Part shown: positions 12,755-25,275 of the stretch, piece by piece
How the letters are laid out: each line of letters begins with the position of its first letter
How positions within the stretch are numbered: the first letter of the stretch is position 1
Assembly: GCF_036785885.1 (NCBI RefSeq)
Contig: NC_092329.1
Location: 2,046,001-2,110,000, forward strand
DNA length: 64,000 bases
Direction of reading: 5' to 3'
Origin: Coffea arabica
Taxonomy: Eukaryota; Streptophyta; Magnoliopsida; Gentianales; Rubiaceae
Program-made: the position numbers and the translations under genes
The notes under the pieces: model-generated
What the model was told of the DNA's origin: nothing
The model's input: the letters and a program-made list of their open reading frames with translations, nothing else
Databases searched by the model: none

Positions 12755-13680
12755 ATGACATAAATGAATCCGTGGCAGCGAGATATATCATGTTTCTGGT
12801 GCGCAACGGAGGAGGATAGAGGCTCGTTTACCAAATGGGAATGAAGCTCTGGTTCAGAATTGCTATTTGACGAGTTGTATCCACGGGCTAGCTACCTACG
12901 TGTGGCTCAGTGATTCAAGCCGATTAGGATCCTCCTCTACATTCGGTTTGGAGAAGTTTTGACTGCATTTGATAATTGGCAGCGTTGGTCATTCCATTTT
13001 GGTAATTTAGTGCAAGCGAGTTCTTCTTCATTGTAGAAATTAATAGATATTGTGTAATGGCGAAAGATTCTGAAGTTTGCAATTCTTCCGGCATTTATTC
13101 AAGCGTTCGAAAGTCATTTATCGTGCCCATGTCTGATTCCTTCCTTTTGACATTAAAGTTGTTTCGTATTTTGAATCTTCCACCGTTAGATTCATATTCA
13201 TTTCAAGAATGGCTTAACATCGTCCAGAAATCCTCTTCCGAGGCTTGTCTATCTCTGCCATCAATACCGGATGGAGAAATTAATTAAACAATTAGTGTTT
13301 GAAATTGCAATAACCAAGAGAGAGCAGCATTTATTTGTTACAACTTGCAATATAAAAAACGGGTTATACCGCTAATGTTATAGATTTCAATTACCACAAT
13401 TTGGTTGCGTTCTGATTACAGGCAGGAGAAAACAAAATGGCGAGATCCTCCTCCCGTAAGTTGTTCGGTACATTAGCTGCCTTACCGTGACTAACTAGAG
13501 TTTATCGATCCCTTTCTTTCTTTCAGGCTCTGTAACCCTACCCTAACTCCCTTCTCCCTTTATACAAAGCAATTTAATAGAAACCCAAAACAGCATTGGC
13601 AGTTATAGCTTATGGTGATCGGACAGTCAGCCTTGCAAAAACAGCACCTGCCGGCATATACGCACTCCAGCACCGGAAGC
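12755..13680. other. Convergent intergenic region, TSR1 and DUF760 3' ends
   Basis: The two flanking genes end here tail to tail, so most of the 0.9 kb is probably 3' untranslated sequence. One ATG-started frame of 76 codons (13057-13287) is present but shows no recognisable domain and no splice-supported extension, so I do not call it a gene. No transposon ends were seen. Confidence 0.5.
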
Positions 13681-16600
13681 CTATATATTCTCACCTGGCG
13701 GTAGCTCTGCAAGCTTTGGTGGAGTACCTAGTACACGTTCCATGTCAAAGCGAACTTCAATATTTCTGATACTATAACCAACAACCATGAGCCAGTAGAG
13801 CAATTTGCCAAGCTCTGGAGCACTTGTCTCTGTCACACTAGTCTGCGAAACACAGACAAATAAAAATTGTTGATAGGAGCCCCATCAGCCAAGAAGCAGT
13901 ATTGCTTCTACCAAAAAGGTAAAACAAGAGGAGTTCTAGCTAAATAGCACTAGTTAATTAGAATAATTCATAAAGAAGGGATACTGGTTTGCATCAATAG
14001 TAATAAAAATATAGTTTCCAACTCTAATTACGTTGAGACTATTCCTCAAAAATAAAAAAATTATGTTGAGAATAGAAGCATCATATCACCTACAAGGATT
14101 GTGTCAAGACTAATCTTCTCTTTGAGGTAAATCAAATTTCTATACTTTCACATCTCAACCAGAAGCTGAAAGCATAATTTGAAAGGTTTGTAGCAATTTC
14201 CAGTGCAGTACTCTTTAACAATTCCTCAACGACTAGAATCTAAAGAAGGCTCAGGATTTAAATAAACAAGGAGGAGGAATACCTTCATTTGACTAGGGTC
14301 TGAAACAGCTAACAGGCGTTTTATGAATGTATTCATGGCCAGAATCACATCCTCCCCAGCAGTGCTAGTTAATTCCTGGCCAACTTTTTAAATGAGAAAC
14401 CTAAACACAAATAGAAAACTGCTCTTTCCATTGAACTTTTTCATGCAAACCAATAGTTAACTAATAGATATCTCTCTCCAAACACATGAATTGACCCAAA
14501 GCATGTGGAACAGAGTAGCGGCTTTACATCAATCTGATGGGTCATAATTGCAAAGCAACAAAGGTATGCCGCGCTCAACAGATGCTATTGCCTTAAATTT
14601 TCTGATATTTACTAAACATAAGCAACCATTATATGCATTTGGAATGCGGGTATTATCCTAACGAGCAAAAAAGGTAAGGACAAAACTTCCCCAAAATGTT
14701 CAAGCTGTCGGTTGGTATTATTCTAACCTTTAGATTTTGGGGCTCAAGGGTTTTCAGATAGTCCAATAAGTCATTCTGGCCATCACTAGATTTTCTTTCA
14801 ATCTGACGGTTGAGTTCCTCTATTTCTGCTTCCAGCAACTCAATGTATTTCACTGCATCTAGTTTTTCAGGACCAGAAACATTGTTCCATCTGATAACTT
14901 CTCCAGTCACTTTTTTCTGTGTGCCAGGTGCAAATTCTGGTCCATCCTATACATTCAAAAATAATTGCCCAAAGACATCATCAGATGCATGAAAAGTTTC
15001 AGCGAAATTAACAGAGAGTAACATATAAAAATCCAACATACCAATAAGACAAATCAATTAATGCTAAGTGGAAAAAATGTTGAAAATGTACAGAAACATG
15101 TCTATCATTCATACATGGTATGTGCTTGTAAAACTCCTATAAGCATTTCTCAAGGTGTGTGAATGTTAAAGTGAAATGACTTTTACATCACCTTGTAGGG
15201 TTGCAAACCATATTTGCTCAAGTAGCACAAAATTATGTATCCATGCAAAAATGAGATGCCAAGCACTCCCTTGTCTAACAAAAAGGAAAACAAGAAAGAA
15301 TAAACAAATTGACCACTAAAAGTTAAGCAGTGGCAATTACTTTTCAGGACACATACTTGATCTTATCCATCACTTCTAGTCCACGTCTTGTTTTCTACAA
15401 CTGGGAATTTATGACAGGCATGAGCTAGGTCATGACTAAATTATTCATGTTTCCATGAACTTTTACACAAAATGGATGAGCTGTTAGCTTTTCTGTTTCA
15501 CTGCATCCAATCAAATTTCCCTTCTAGGCTACTTCAATGAGAAAAAATGCAACTCTCACTGGGACCCCAAACAGACCGAGCCTTCCAAGGAAAAGGAAAC
15601 CAAGTTCTCATTACTTTGCATAAATAAGATGCAACATATAGCATTCAACCTTCCAAATTGGTGTCTAAAGTCTATACCAATTCTCCCAGCTCAGGCTGCC
15701 AGTCTAATGTTATACGGAGCACGTGCAGTGTGTTTCTTTAAAAGTTAAAGATTTCGTTTCCAAGTGCATATACCAAGCATGATCACATGGCATCTTTTTG
15801 CCTCTTTATAACCTAAGAAATAACAATAAAATAAAATAAAATAAGTCCCCAAATCTTTGTGAGCAATCCCTAGAATAAGGTTCACATGATATCATTGCCA
15901 TCCCAAAGACATATCCTTGTGATAATTTGATGCATCTAGATATAGACATGAACAGGGACATACATTTACATATCATAACATAGCTTTAACAGCGGAAGCC
16001 TTTTTAATTTTTGTTTATTTCTGTAATGCAATTACAAGATAGAATACAAATATACTAACAACAAATAAGATAACTTTAACAGCGGAAGCCTTTTTCCTTA
16101 TTTCTATAATGCAATTGCAAGATAGAATATAAATGTACTAACAACAAATAAGTAAACATGACTAAATCCCAAATTTTTTCCGTTTTGATGCCCAAAGAGT
16201 CAGATCGAATCAACACATTACAGTTAACATGTTATGACAACTATTGGAACTTGAAAACAGCAACACTAATAATCCCTTATCTGATTTACAGGTCTCCCTT
16301 ATAATGCTGAGGTAGCACATTATATGCACGCTACTCCACTAGTATTAGCGACAACACTGATATGTTCTACCACGTGACAAGATTTCTTTTCACTAAAGAC
16401 TTGCCCTTATATAAGATTTCTTTTCAATAAAGACTTGCCTTCCATACTAGAAGTCACCAAGGTTGGATGAAAGCACAACCTAATTTCCGAAAATGCCAAA
16501 AAGCCAGCGAGTTCAGTTTACTCCATAATTGACGTTAGCTGTCATCCCAAAACGAATAAAGTTGTGCAAAACAAGAAACAACAAGATTTCCAAAGTAAAT

Positions 16601-17918
16601 AAAAAAGGAATAACCTTGCTTTTTGGTGGTTCAGGGAGAGCAACTTGCTCCAAGCTTTGTTGCAATTCTATCCGGTATTGTGCATTCCTGAACATATATC
16701 CAGTCATCAGAACACTATACATGAGCTGTGCAAGATTCTCAGCAACCTACAAAGGGTCAATGGATCCCAAAATCAGAATACTTCGTACATATCCAACTTA
16801 AACAACGGATAAATTTATTTAACATTTAAACCATGTGGAGGTCCAAAAGTCCAACGTCATAATTCATGAAACGTACAGTGGTCACAGTTACTGCAAAAAA
16901 TTGCGGCGGCAGTGTCCCTATCATATTCGTCACGGTATGTCGCATAGCATCAACCACCTAAACAACCAGAGAGCAAATTAAATGGAATACAAATAAAGCA
17001 CTCTGCCACGTCATTTCAAGGCTGTTTAAGGCAGCAAAAGATCTCTACTCTAAAATCAGAGTTAGACAATTCAATAAAATGATGCCCAGAGTCTTCTCCA
17101 ATTCAAAATACAACGAATAAATTGCAGCAGTGCGTGTTAATGCAAGTAAAGTTGCAACAAGATAAACCAATCAAAAGGCTGCCCCGTGTCATCTCCGGTT
17201 CAAAATTTAACAACCAAAGAATAACATCATTGGCGGCAGCATACAAAAATGCAAATAAAGTTGTATGAAGAAAGGCCAGTCTAATGCAACCTGGTGCAGC
17301 TTCCAATTCAAAATTTACCGGACAAATTCAATCAGAGCACCGTTGGTGGCAGTAGCTAAACGCATAAAACCCAAATGAAGCTGTAACAAGAAAGACGAAT
17401 GCCGAAAAGAATACCGCGGTAATATAATCAATACCTGCTGGGGTGCCCTCTTAACAAACAATTCCATGAATTCAGGCTGCACATTTTGCACATATTCCAA
17501 TAGAATTTCCCTCCTGCTTTTATGCTAACGCTCCAAACCAAAGCCCAAATCAAAAGCATAAAACATAAAAATAAAAATAAAAATAAAAATGAAACAGAAA
17601 TAAAAACCAAACTTCATATTTCAGTAATAAGAAAAACTGGAACAGGGTTGATACCAGAGTGCCGTTGGAAGGTTGAGAACCAGCAGCATTGGAGTTGTTG
17701 TTCTTGTTGTTACTGTCCTCCCTACTGCTATCAAAAGATTGAGCTCTCAAGATTAATCTACCTTTGTAAGCTGATGATTTCCTCGGGCAATTAATCGAGG
17801 AAGAATTCTGCCAATTGTTACGCCAGGATACCAAAGCCAACGAACAATTTGACGACGAAGCTGAAGCTGAAGAAGATGACTGTAATAACAACGATGGTCT
17901 CAAAGTCAAGGACGACAT
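13681..17918 (-). CDS. Chloroplast DUF760 protein
   Basis: Seven exons (17918-17655, 17524-17435, 16957-16877, 16746-16615, 14946-14728, 14375-14283, 13842-13681), all phase 0, give 346 residues. The first 85 residues are rich in Ser, Ala and Asn and look like a plastid transit peptide. The rest holds two DUF760-like units: residues about 95-160 (LLEYVQNVQPEFMELF, then AENLAQLMYSVLMTGYMFRN) and about 250-340 (STAGEDVILAMNTFIKRLL, then APELGKLLYWLMVVGYSIRN). A coiled-coil-prone segment (YIELLEAEIEELNRQIE) lies between them. DUF760 proteins are mostly uncharacterised; one Arabidopsis relative, At3g17800, is annotated as UV-B-induced. I infer a soluble or peripheral plastid protein and cannot assign a reaction. 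The exon 2 acceptor (TTAG before CATAAAAGC) is the only one that keeps the frame. Confidence 0.88.
15984..16152. repeat. Tandem duplication of about 85 bp in DUF760 intron 4
   Basis: Two adjacent copies, about 15984-16069 and 16074-16152, both begin CTTTAACAGCGGAAGCCTTT and end ACAACAAATAAG, with a few substitutions and a short deletion between them. It lies in a large intron and has no coding effect. Confidence 0.8.
16379..16439. repeat. Short direct repeat in DUF760 intron 4
   Basis: Two copies of AAGATTTCTTTTCA(C/A)TAAAGACTTGCC lie about 33 bases apart in the same intron as the larger tandem duplication nearby. Confidence 0.75.
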
Positions 17919-19647
17919 TTTAGAATTGTTGATAGATAATTAACGGACAAAAAATATTGAGCAAATTGTAAGAAGTTTTTTGGAATTATTTGATGCTTCA
18001 GTCCCTCTCCAAAACCCCTCTTTTATCACTCGTCTTCTCCCTCACTCCATTAACGATAACACTGATATAGGCACTAATATATTTACCACTTCCACGCTTC
18101 TGATCTGTGTCTGAGGAAGACTCATTTTCTTCTTCCCAGTCCAGTTAATTTTGTTGGGTTGGGCTTCTGATTCTATGGCTGTGCCCCAAGGATGCTACGA
18201 CGTAGTATCCTTAATGATTTAGGCTTTCATACACCCTCCCAGCCGTGTGCCCGAGGCTTCTTCTTCTTATTCTTCTTTTTTTTTTTTTTTTTTTTTTTTG
18301 GTTGGTTGGAGTCCCAGTGTAACCAAGCTTCTACAACTTAAACACTATTCACGAGCACTCAATTGTAAAGATTCTTCAGCTCAATTAAATGAAATCTCAG
18401 TTCTATTCTGGGAAATTTTTCGACCAATAAAATTGTTCCGAATAAAATTATAGATGTAGGGTCCTTATTTGTATAATTTGCTGCTAATTCATTGGTCAAA
18501 AATGTAGTTGGTCCAATCATGATAAAAATTCTTGGTTCTATTTGTCAATGTTGTTAAACTCGTACCAGATATTGATTCGTCTAAACTACTGGGTCAGGGG
18601 TCAATTGGTCGGATCCCTCTCAAAAATCTATTGATGTCATAATTATTTTATGTTTTTATAAGTTTTAGAAATATTGAAATTAAATTCTTAGTTATATTCA
18701 GTCAATTATACAAAATGTTTCAAAAATATTAGACTTTTGCAATCAAATATACACCTAAGAATTATATATAAAAATGCAAATACATAAGTAAAATATGTCC
18801 ATTCTCCGATCCGGGTCTAACAACACTACTATTTGCGATCCGGGTCTAACAACACTACTTAGAACACTACTTATGTATCAAATAGTAGGTGATCAAACTT
18901 ACCGGTCCGATCCGGGTCTAACAACACTACTATTTGCGATTAAAAGAAAAACTTAAGCAATACTTTTTTTTTTTTTGTTTCCCTAGCTCAGGGAGGCTCT
19001 AATATATAATTGGCTCAAGATTTCGCTCAATGGTATAATTGGACTACTTTGTACTGCGATGTTACCATGATCAATCCTTACTTAATCTGTTTCTTAATGT
19101 CATAAACTTTTGGATCTTGGAAATTCTACGACACTTTTGAAACAGAATCGTGGACGTGAGATTGTTGTACTTGAACAGTCTAGTATATACATGCTGCATA
19201 CGATAGGAGTTCCTTGTATTAAATATGAGAGGTCGCAATTGACATCAGTATGGTGTTTTCTAAGAAAAGAAAACATCCAAAACTTCAGGTTATGATAACA
19301 AACCTGTAAAATAACAACCATGCTGCTGTACCGGAGTGTACGTGTTCCTTAAAAAAGAGAGAATGGCTTATTGGTTTTGGAATGATGGTTGGATGCCTTG
19401 CTTAGTTCTTACTGTCCCGACACTTTTAAAGCAAGATATGAGGAACCAATCATGCTAACTACACACATATCCAGCTTGTCTGTTTTCTTCTCCTTTTGTG
19501 AATGTTCTTTTGGGTTTCTTTTTCTTTTGTCTGGTTGGGGTTTCGCCAACCTTTTTACTGGATGCGCATCATGTCACTACCCCCCTGTCTCTCTCTCTCT
19601 CTCTCTAATGTTTTCTTAATAAGACACAGAGGATCATCTATGTTATA
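17919..19647. other. Upstream region of the DUF760 gene
   Basis: It includes the promoter side of the minus-strand DUF760 gene, a long poly-T run near 18275-18299 and a degraded repeat (see 18545-18935). I see no coding exon; short frames here match nothing recognisable. Confidence 0.4.
18545..18935. repeat. Probable decayed DNA transposon with internal direct repeats
   Basis: The left edge (GTTGTTAAACTCGTACCAGA) and the reverse complement of the right edge (GTTGTTAGACCCGGATCGGA) are similar, which suggests degenerate terminal inverted repeats. Near the right end the unit GATCCGGGTCTAACAACACT is repeated three times. I could not find a clean target-site duplication, so the family is left open. 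Confidence 0.45.
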
Positions 19648-19926
19648 CTCCCTCCGTCCCACTTTGATAGTTCTGTATTCCTTTTTCATCTGTTCCAAAA
19701 AAATACCCTTATTCGATGTAAGTAATTGTTACTATAAACCTACCCCATTTAATGAGAGTTGATTCTTTTTTTACATCAATTCAAGTTCCCATAAAGTTGT
19801 ACCATATTTAATGTGAGGGTATTTTAGGAAAATAGCAATCTAAATTTACTTTTCCAACAAAGTTAACTATTTTTTCTTAAACTGTGTGAAAAAAGAAACA
19901 GGACTATCAAAGTGGGACGGAGGGAG
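19648..19926. mobile_element. Stowaway-type MITE (Tc1/mariner)
   Basis: The element has perfect 23-bp terminal inverted repeats beginning CTCCCTCCGTCCCACTTTGA and is flanked by TA on both sides (19646-19647 and 19927-19928). The terminus, the TA target and the 279-bp length are all classic Stowaway. Perfect ends suggest a fairly young copy. Confidence 0.95.
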
Positions 19927-22506
19927 TACTACATTTGTGGTAATTTATGATTTTTTTTTTTAATAACACTCTTGTTTCTACAATGTGGTTTACCACAACA
20001 TGGCACACCACATTGCAGGATTTCTCAGCAAATCAAGGTCAGATCATAGTGGCATGACTGATGATTAGTTGTGACAAGCACTTATGATATGACCCATTAG
20101 CTTCAGTACTCTACGGAAATAGAACATGTATGTGAATGTCCTTTCACCTTTTATTCCTTGTGGTAAAAACCTAGAATATAATCCACCTTTTAACATGTGC
20201 GCTAGCACTAGTATGGGATTGAAGTCAATTGAACCCAAAAAAAAGGGAAGGGGGAACTTACATTATTGGGAATTGCCTAAAGTACACCGATGAAACGTAG
20301 TGGATCACTTGCCGAACCAGAGGTTTTCTTTCCTAATCAATTACTAGGGTCCAGTTTTACATGTGTTTACTATTTAGTGAAATTTACTTAGCTTAACCAT
20401 CTCTCTAATCCGCCATTTCTACGTCTCACTTCATGTACCATCTTTTATATGCTCATCATATAAAACGTGGCTTACAAGCATTTCAAGAAAAGTTGAAAAT
20501 TATAATATAAAATTGCCGGAGCCAGTGTCGTGCTACCACTTCAATGCACCTGTCAACCACCCCACCCCATCCACAACCTCTACTTATTTGGGTACTAGTC
20601 AAGTTTTTCTCCTCCTCCTTATTCTATTTCTGCCTAGTTAAAAGATTTTTCTAGTAGATATCTAATAGTCACTCGTTAACACATTTAAATAATCACCAAC
20701 TTTGAGTCAGTGGACACCAAAAAGGGATTGAGTCCCTCTTTTTGGGAATTCAAATCCTATTAACAGTGAAAGAATATTAAAAAAAAAAAAGGTGTCAAAG
20801 CACCCCGTTGGTTTAGTCAAGCATGTATATCTGTTAATCCTTTCTACAACCTCTTTAGACTCCTCAACCCCTTATACAGTCTCTTTGATCTCTTCTTCCA
20901 TGTAGAATGGGATAGATTTCGTTATAAAAATGTTATGGTTGCAGCCAAAAAAAAAAAAAAAGGTTAAATCACATGATATCTATCATGTAAATGCACACAC
21001 TCACTATTATTATCTTTCCCCGCATTTATATATTTTACCCTAATTAATATTAGTTTTTCAAAGAATTAACACCTAAACTATTTCTTAAGAAGTGTCCAAT
21101 GAACACTTATGGCAAATTCAACGGGGAGCCATGCCATTACCAGCATAAGCCAACGCAAATATAACTTTAGCATGAAATTTAAGACCCAATAACCTTCTAG
21201 ATTTATCGTTGAATTTTGAGTTGATGTTGTATTGTATAACACTATTAAGGAAATTCTGTAATACCATTATGTCATTCTAGAGTTATGGATGTATACACTC
21301 ATATTTATTATATCTCTGTATTTAAATACTTTCTTAAATTAATATTACTCTCGTCGAAAAAAAATTAATACCTGAATCCGTTTTAATGTGCATCTCAATA
21401 AATAAATCATAAATGCCGCTACGTGTGTTTCCAATTTTGCTAAACAACATGCATCCTGCATTTGTTTCGACTCGGAGCCTGGGGCTGTTGTTAATTTAGC
21501 CGGCACCGGCCCCGGCCCGCGTGCCGCGGGATGTGGAATCATGTGCACGACACGTGAGTAGCTGGCACAAGGGAAATGGTAAGATTCGGTTTCAGGAGAG
21601 GAGGAGGGGGTGTGACGTCTATCCGTACGACTCTATCCTTGAGAAACAAAACAGGGATCTTCTTTTTCTTTTGTTTTCTTTTCTTCTCACATCTAGGGTC
21701 CGTTGGCTTGTAAATGGAGAAAACTTTACGTCGAAAAATGCCAAAACCAAATGGGCGTTTGGTAATAGGCATGAGCGGTAAGAATAGGCATCTATACCGA
21801 TTTTTTGACAGTAGTATACTACTATAAGAATCATCCAATAGAAATGAAAGCATTGGATCTTGTCCCCTATCAATTTTATCATTGGTCACTTATAATTAAA
21901 ACTATTTTCATTGTATTACATTTTGTGATGCGATGCACGTGAGAAAAACACTCGTTGAAAAATATTAAAAAGATAATTTAAAATGCGTTTATAATATGAA
22001 AAAAAATTCAAATAATGGACAATCCAAACAAATAAAATTTGTTGATTTGAGAATCACAATTTACAAGAAAGAAATTGAAAGGCAAAATTAATTTGGTACA
22101 TTTTTTTTTTTTTTGGTAAGCAAGACTCACTCGCAATCCATCTTCCTCTACCACCTAACCCAACCCAACAACTCATCCTTATACATCAATAACTTATTAT
22201 CACTTATGAAGTGTTCAAAATAGTAATATTTTATTTTGGCTTAGTCAATAAACTACCTTTAATTAGAAGACAATTATATGGGGAATGTTTTTGATGCTTG
22301 TTATGAGCTAAATTAACTAAACAATTTACGAGTACCTCGAATGTAGGTTTTAGTCAAACTCGATTTGACCTAATTTAAATTAGTTTATTTTATTTATTTG
22401 AATTTACAATTGAATTGATTTTGAGTAGTTACTCGAGTATTGCAAATTCATGAGGCTATTGAGCTCATGAAGAATACTTCGTATATTTTTTTTCTAAACA
22501 TTGATT
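19927..22506. other. Intergenic, no gene found
   Basis: AT-rich sequence with poly-A and poly-T runs. Around 21890-22045 there is a stretch resembling, in inverted orientation, the MITE family at 41286 and 48776 (TGTGATGCGATGCACGTGAG, later CAATCCAAACAAA). No exon, RNA gene or complete element could be supported. Confidence 0.4.
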
Positions 22507-23410
22507 TAGAGGTGGCAATTTGTCCCAAGTTCCAATGGGTTACCCATGTCCATGAGGACTTTGGGCGGGATGGGTATTGGATTTTGATATTGGGTTTAAA
22601 ATGGGACAAATCCCAATTGTACCCATTAATTGATGGGAATACTTGGGAAATACTTGGGTACCCATTGGGCTCAAATAACAAGGGCTCTGTTTGGTTTAAC
22701 TATTTTTTGGGGGTATTTTTGAAATATTTTATTATAGCAGTGTATATGAAAAATTTTTACTATAAAATTTTTTTGAAATATTTGATATACTAATATGGAT
22801 GGGATGTTTTTTGAGTTATTGTATATTACTGTAACATTGTATTTGAAAAACTTATTTTTTGAAAAAATAGCCAATCCAAACGGAGTCTTAGATTCAAAAA
22901 TTATCTTTAACAATTTTTATAGTCATACTAGAGAATATAATCTAGTAGTTTTCCTAGTCATTATCCACAAGAATTTTCAACATTTCAGTCAATTTAGACC
23001 TGTCATCTTTGGACAATGATGAGAATAAATATTCAATACCTTAAGTACCTTGGCCATCTTGATATATGTTGGAATATGACTGTATATCTATTTTTTTCTT
23101 TATTTGTTAATCCAATTTTTGATGGGAATCCTGAGTATAAAGCACTTGCATGTTTATTTAATAAAATTTAAAAAAATTTAATAAATCAAAAATATTAAAA
23201 TTATATAAAAAATAAAAATGAATTAAAGGAAAAAAATATGTAGAAAATAGATTTGGGTATTGGGCGGGATCAATCTAAACCCATCCCAAAGTGATCCCGC
23301 CAACTTAGTCCCAAAATACATATGGGTAAGATTGGGCCCAAACCCATATGACCCGGTTCCATCACAAACCCAAGCAAATCCCGCCCATCCTGCCCATTTT
23401 GCCACCTCTA
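22507..23410. mobile_element. Non-autonomous hAT element
   Basis: The ends are TAGAGGTGGCAA and its reverse complement, and the 8-bp duplication CATTGATT is perfect on both sides (22499-22506 and 23411-23418); both features are typical of hAT transposons. Subterminal regions on both sides are rich in GGGCGGGAT/ATCCCGCCC motifs, a common hAT arrangement. No transposase frame is present. At about 22682-22890 there is an inner pair, GGCTCTGTTTGG and its near-complement CCAAACGGAGTC, that may be a second element nested inside, but I found no duplication to confirm it. Confidence 0.9.
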
Positions 23411-23424
23411 CATTGATTGTATAT

Positions 23425-25275
23425 TAGGGGTGGGCACGGGTCGGGTACCCGACCCGAACGGCAAATGGCTGACCCGATCCTAAGATGTCGGGTCACTATT
23501 TTTTTGACCCTAATCCGCTCCGATTGTCCTCGGGTACCCGAGGATCGGATACCCGATAAATAGGGGCGGGTCATCGGGTACCCGCCCCTATTTAAAGAAT
23601 GCAAATTCTGCATTCATAAGATGAACCTGCTGTAGCCTGTACGTCCAGATGCTGGGGAGAATTATTGTGAAAATCAAAAGCAACCTTTCTATTGTTGTTG
23701 CTTGAGTAACATCACTGGGCAAAAATTCCAAAACAACAACTAGTTAAATTCCTCATAAATGAATACTATGCACAAAACCTATGAGCCAAAGCCTGAAAGT
23801 TCAACTGAATAGATGTTGAACAACAAGATATAAAATCAAAAGTCCTCAGATTTGATAGCTATTTTAGGACTATATTTAATCAAAAACCATCATTTGTAGT
23901 TTAAGGTTACTAGCAGTAACATTTATCAAGCACTTTTGGTACCATCTGTATGGCAACTCTGATATGATTTATCATCACAGCTAGATAGATAGATAGATAG
24001 ATAGAAGATCATCTGGATCAATGGATGGATGAATGGATAAATGAATGAAAAAATAAAAAGGGTTAATTACGCTTTGCTCCCCTGAGGAAATCAGGCAATG
24101 GCACCACAAAAGGCTAACAATAAATAGCAACCAAAAGAACTGCTATTTTGCCACAAAATTTTTGTCACTGGGCAAAAATCAAGAATTATTTAATAGATAT
24201 ACATGAAAAGAATAAATAATCTCAATTATATCAAAAACCAAAAAGAATCAAATGGTTGAAAGCCACCACAACTAAATAAGAAACTAAAGCAATAAACATC
24301 CCAAAAACGCAAAAAATTTCAAACATATTTCATAAGAAGCCCTCAGATCTCATAGCTTCAATGAATCATAGACGGAATTTGACGGGTAATTCAACAGATG
24401 CCTTTTACAGATCACCGACAAAAAACCCAGCCAAGCCACGCACCAGTGTGTGTGTGTGTGTGTATAAAATCAAGCAATTTTCCCGGAGTAAAGAACATAA
24501 ACAAAAGGGCGGAGCCGCCGAGGGAGGATTTTCAGCAGGGGAAAATGAGGGAAGGCTTTAGCAGCGAGTCTAACCATGGAGGCAAGGCTTCAAGATCAGA
24601 TCAGGAGCGGCGCAAAGGGATTGCCTGGACAGAGGTGGGTGGCGGCTAATTTTTCCGGTGAAGTGCAAAGGCAACCGTTGAATTTTAAACCCTGTCAATC
24701 CCCTCAATATTAACAATTTTTTCCATCATTAGGCAACAGAAAATTTGAGAAAAAAAACAATACTAATCAACAAAAAATCAAATGATAATACATTATATAT
24801 AAAATCAAGCAATTTTCCCGGAGTAAAGAACATAAACAAAAGGGCGGAGCCGCGGAGGGAGGATTTTCAGCAGGGAAAAATGAGGGAAGGCTTTAGCAGC
24901 GAGTCTAACCATGGAGTGATGGAGGTAAGGCTTCAAGATCAGATCAGGAGCGGAGCAAAGGGATTGCCTAGACAGAGGATGAACACAGGCAAATTATGTT
25001 GCACTCGATCAGAATGTCAGCTGAACTCTTTTGGTGGGTTAATAACTTATAAAATTATAAAATTGCCCCTATATTTTTTAATAGTTACATAATATACCCC
25101 GGGTCGGGTACCCGCGGGTTTTTGCTTTTACGATCCGTATCCGTATCCGAATATTCCGGGTACCCGACCCTATCTGATCCGCTGAAAGAAATCGGATCGG
25201 ATATCCTATTTTTCGGATCGGATCGGATCGGATCTCTCGGGTTTTCGGGTCGGCGGGTATTTTTGCCCACCCCTA
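23425..25275. mobile_element. Second non-autonomous hAT element
   Basis: The ends read TAGGGGTGGGCA and its reverse complement, with a perfect 8-bp duplication TTGTATAT (23417-23424 and 25276-25283). Subterminal DNA on both sides is packed with GGGTCGGGTACCCG and GGATCGGATCGG motifs. The 1851-bp interior has no transposase. It holds a (GATA)n run, a (GT)n run and a 175-bp segment present twice (see 24462-24978). The left duplication overlaps the right duplication of the preceding hAT element by two bases. Confidence 0.92.
24462..24978 (+). repeat. Direct duplication of about 175 bp inside the second hAT element
   Basis: Copies lie at about 24462-24635 and 24798-24978, each containing CAAGCAATTTTCCCGGAGTA, GGGAAGGCTTTAGCAGCGAG and GCAAAGGGATTGCCT. 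They differ by a few substitutions and a 6-7 base insertion (GTGATGG) near an ATGGAGG. The GC content is clearly above that of the surrounding element, so it may be captured host sequence; I cannot identify the source. Confidence 0.85.

Noticed and set aside
13057-13287. 76-codon plus-strand frame downstream of TSR1
   Set aside because: No domain, no splice-supported extension, and it lies where the 3' untranslated regions of two convergent genes are expected.
22682-22890. Separate transposon nested in the first hAT element
   Set aside because: The GGCTCTGTTTGG and CCAAACGGAGTC ends are suggestive, but the flanking bases give no matching duplication, so it is only mentioned under the host element.
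23983-24003. CRISPR-like or regulatory array
   Set aside because: It is a plain (GATA)n microsatellite within a transposon; no spacer structure exists and the genome is eukaryotic.
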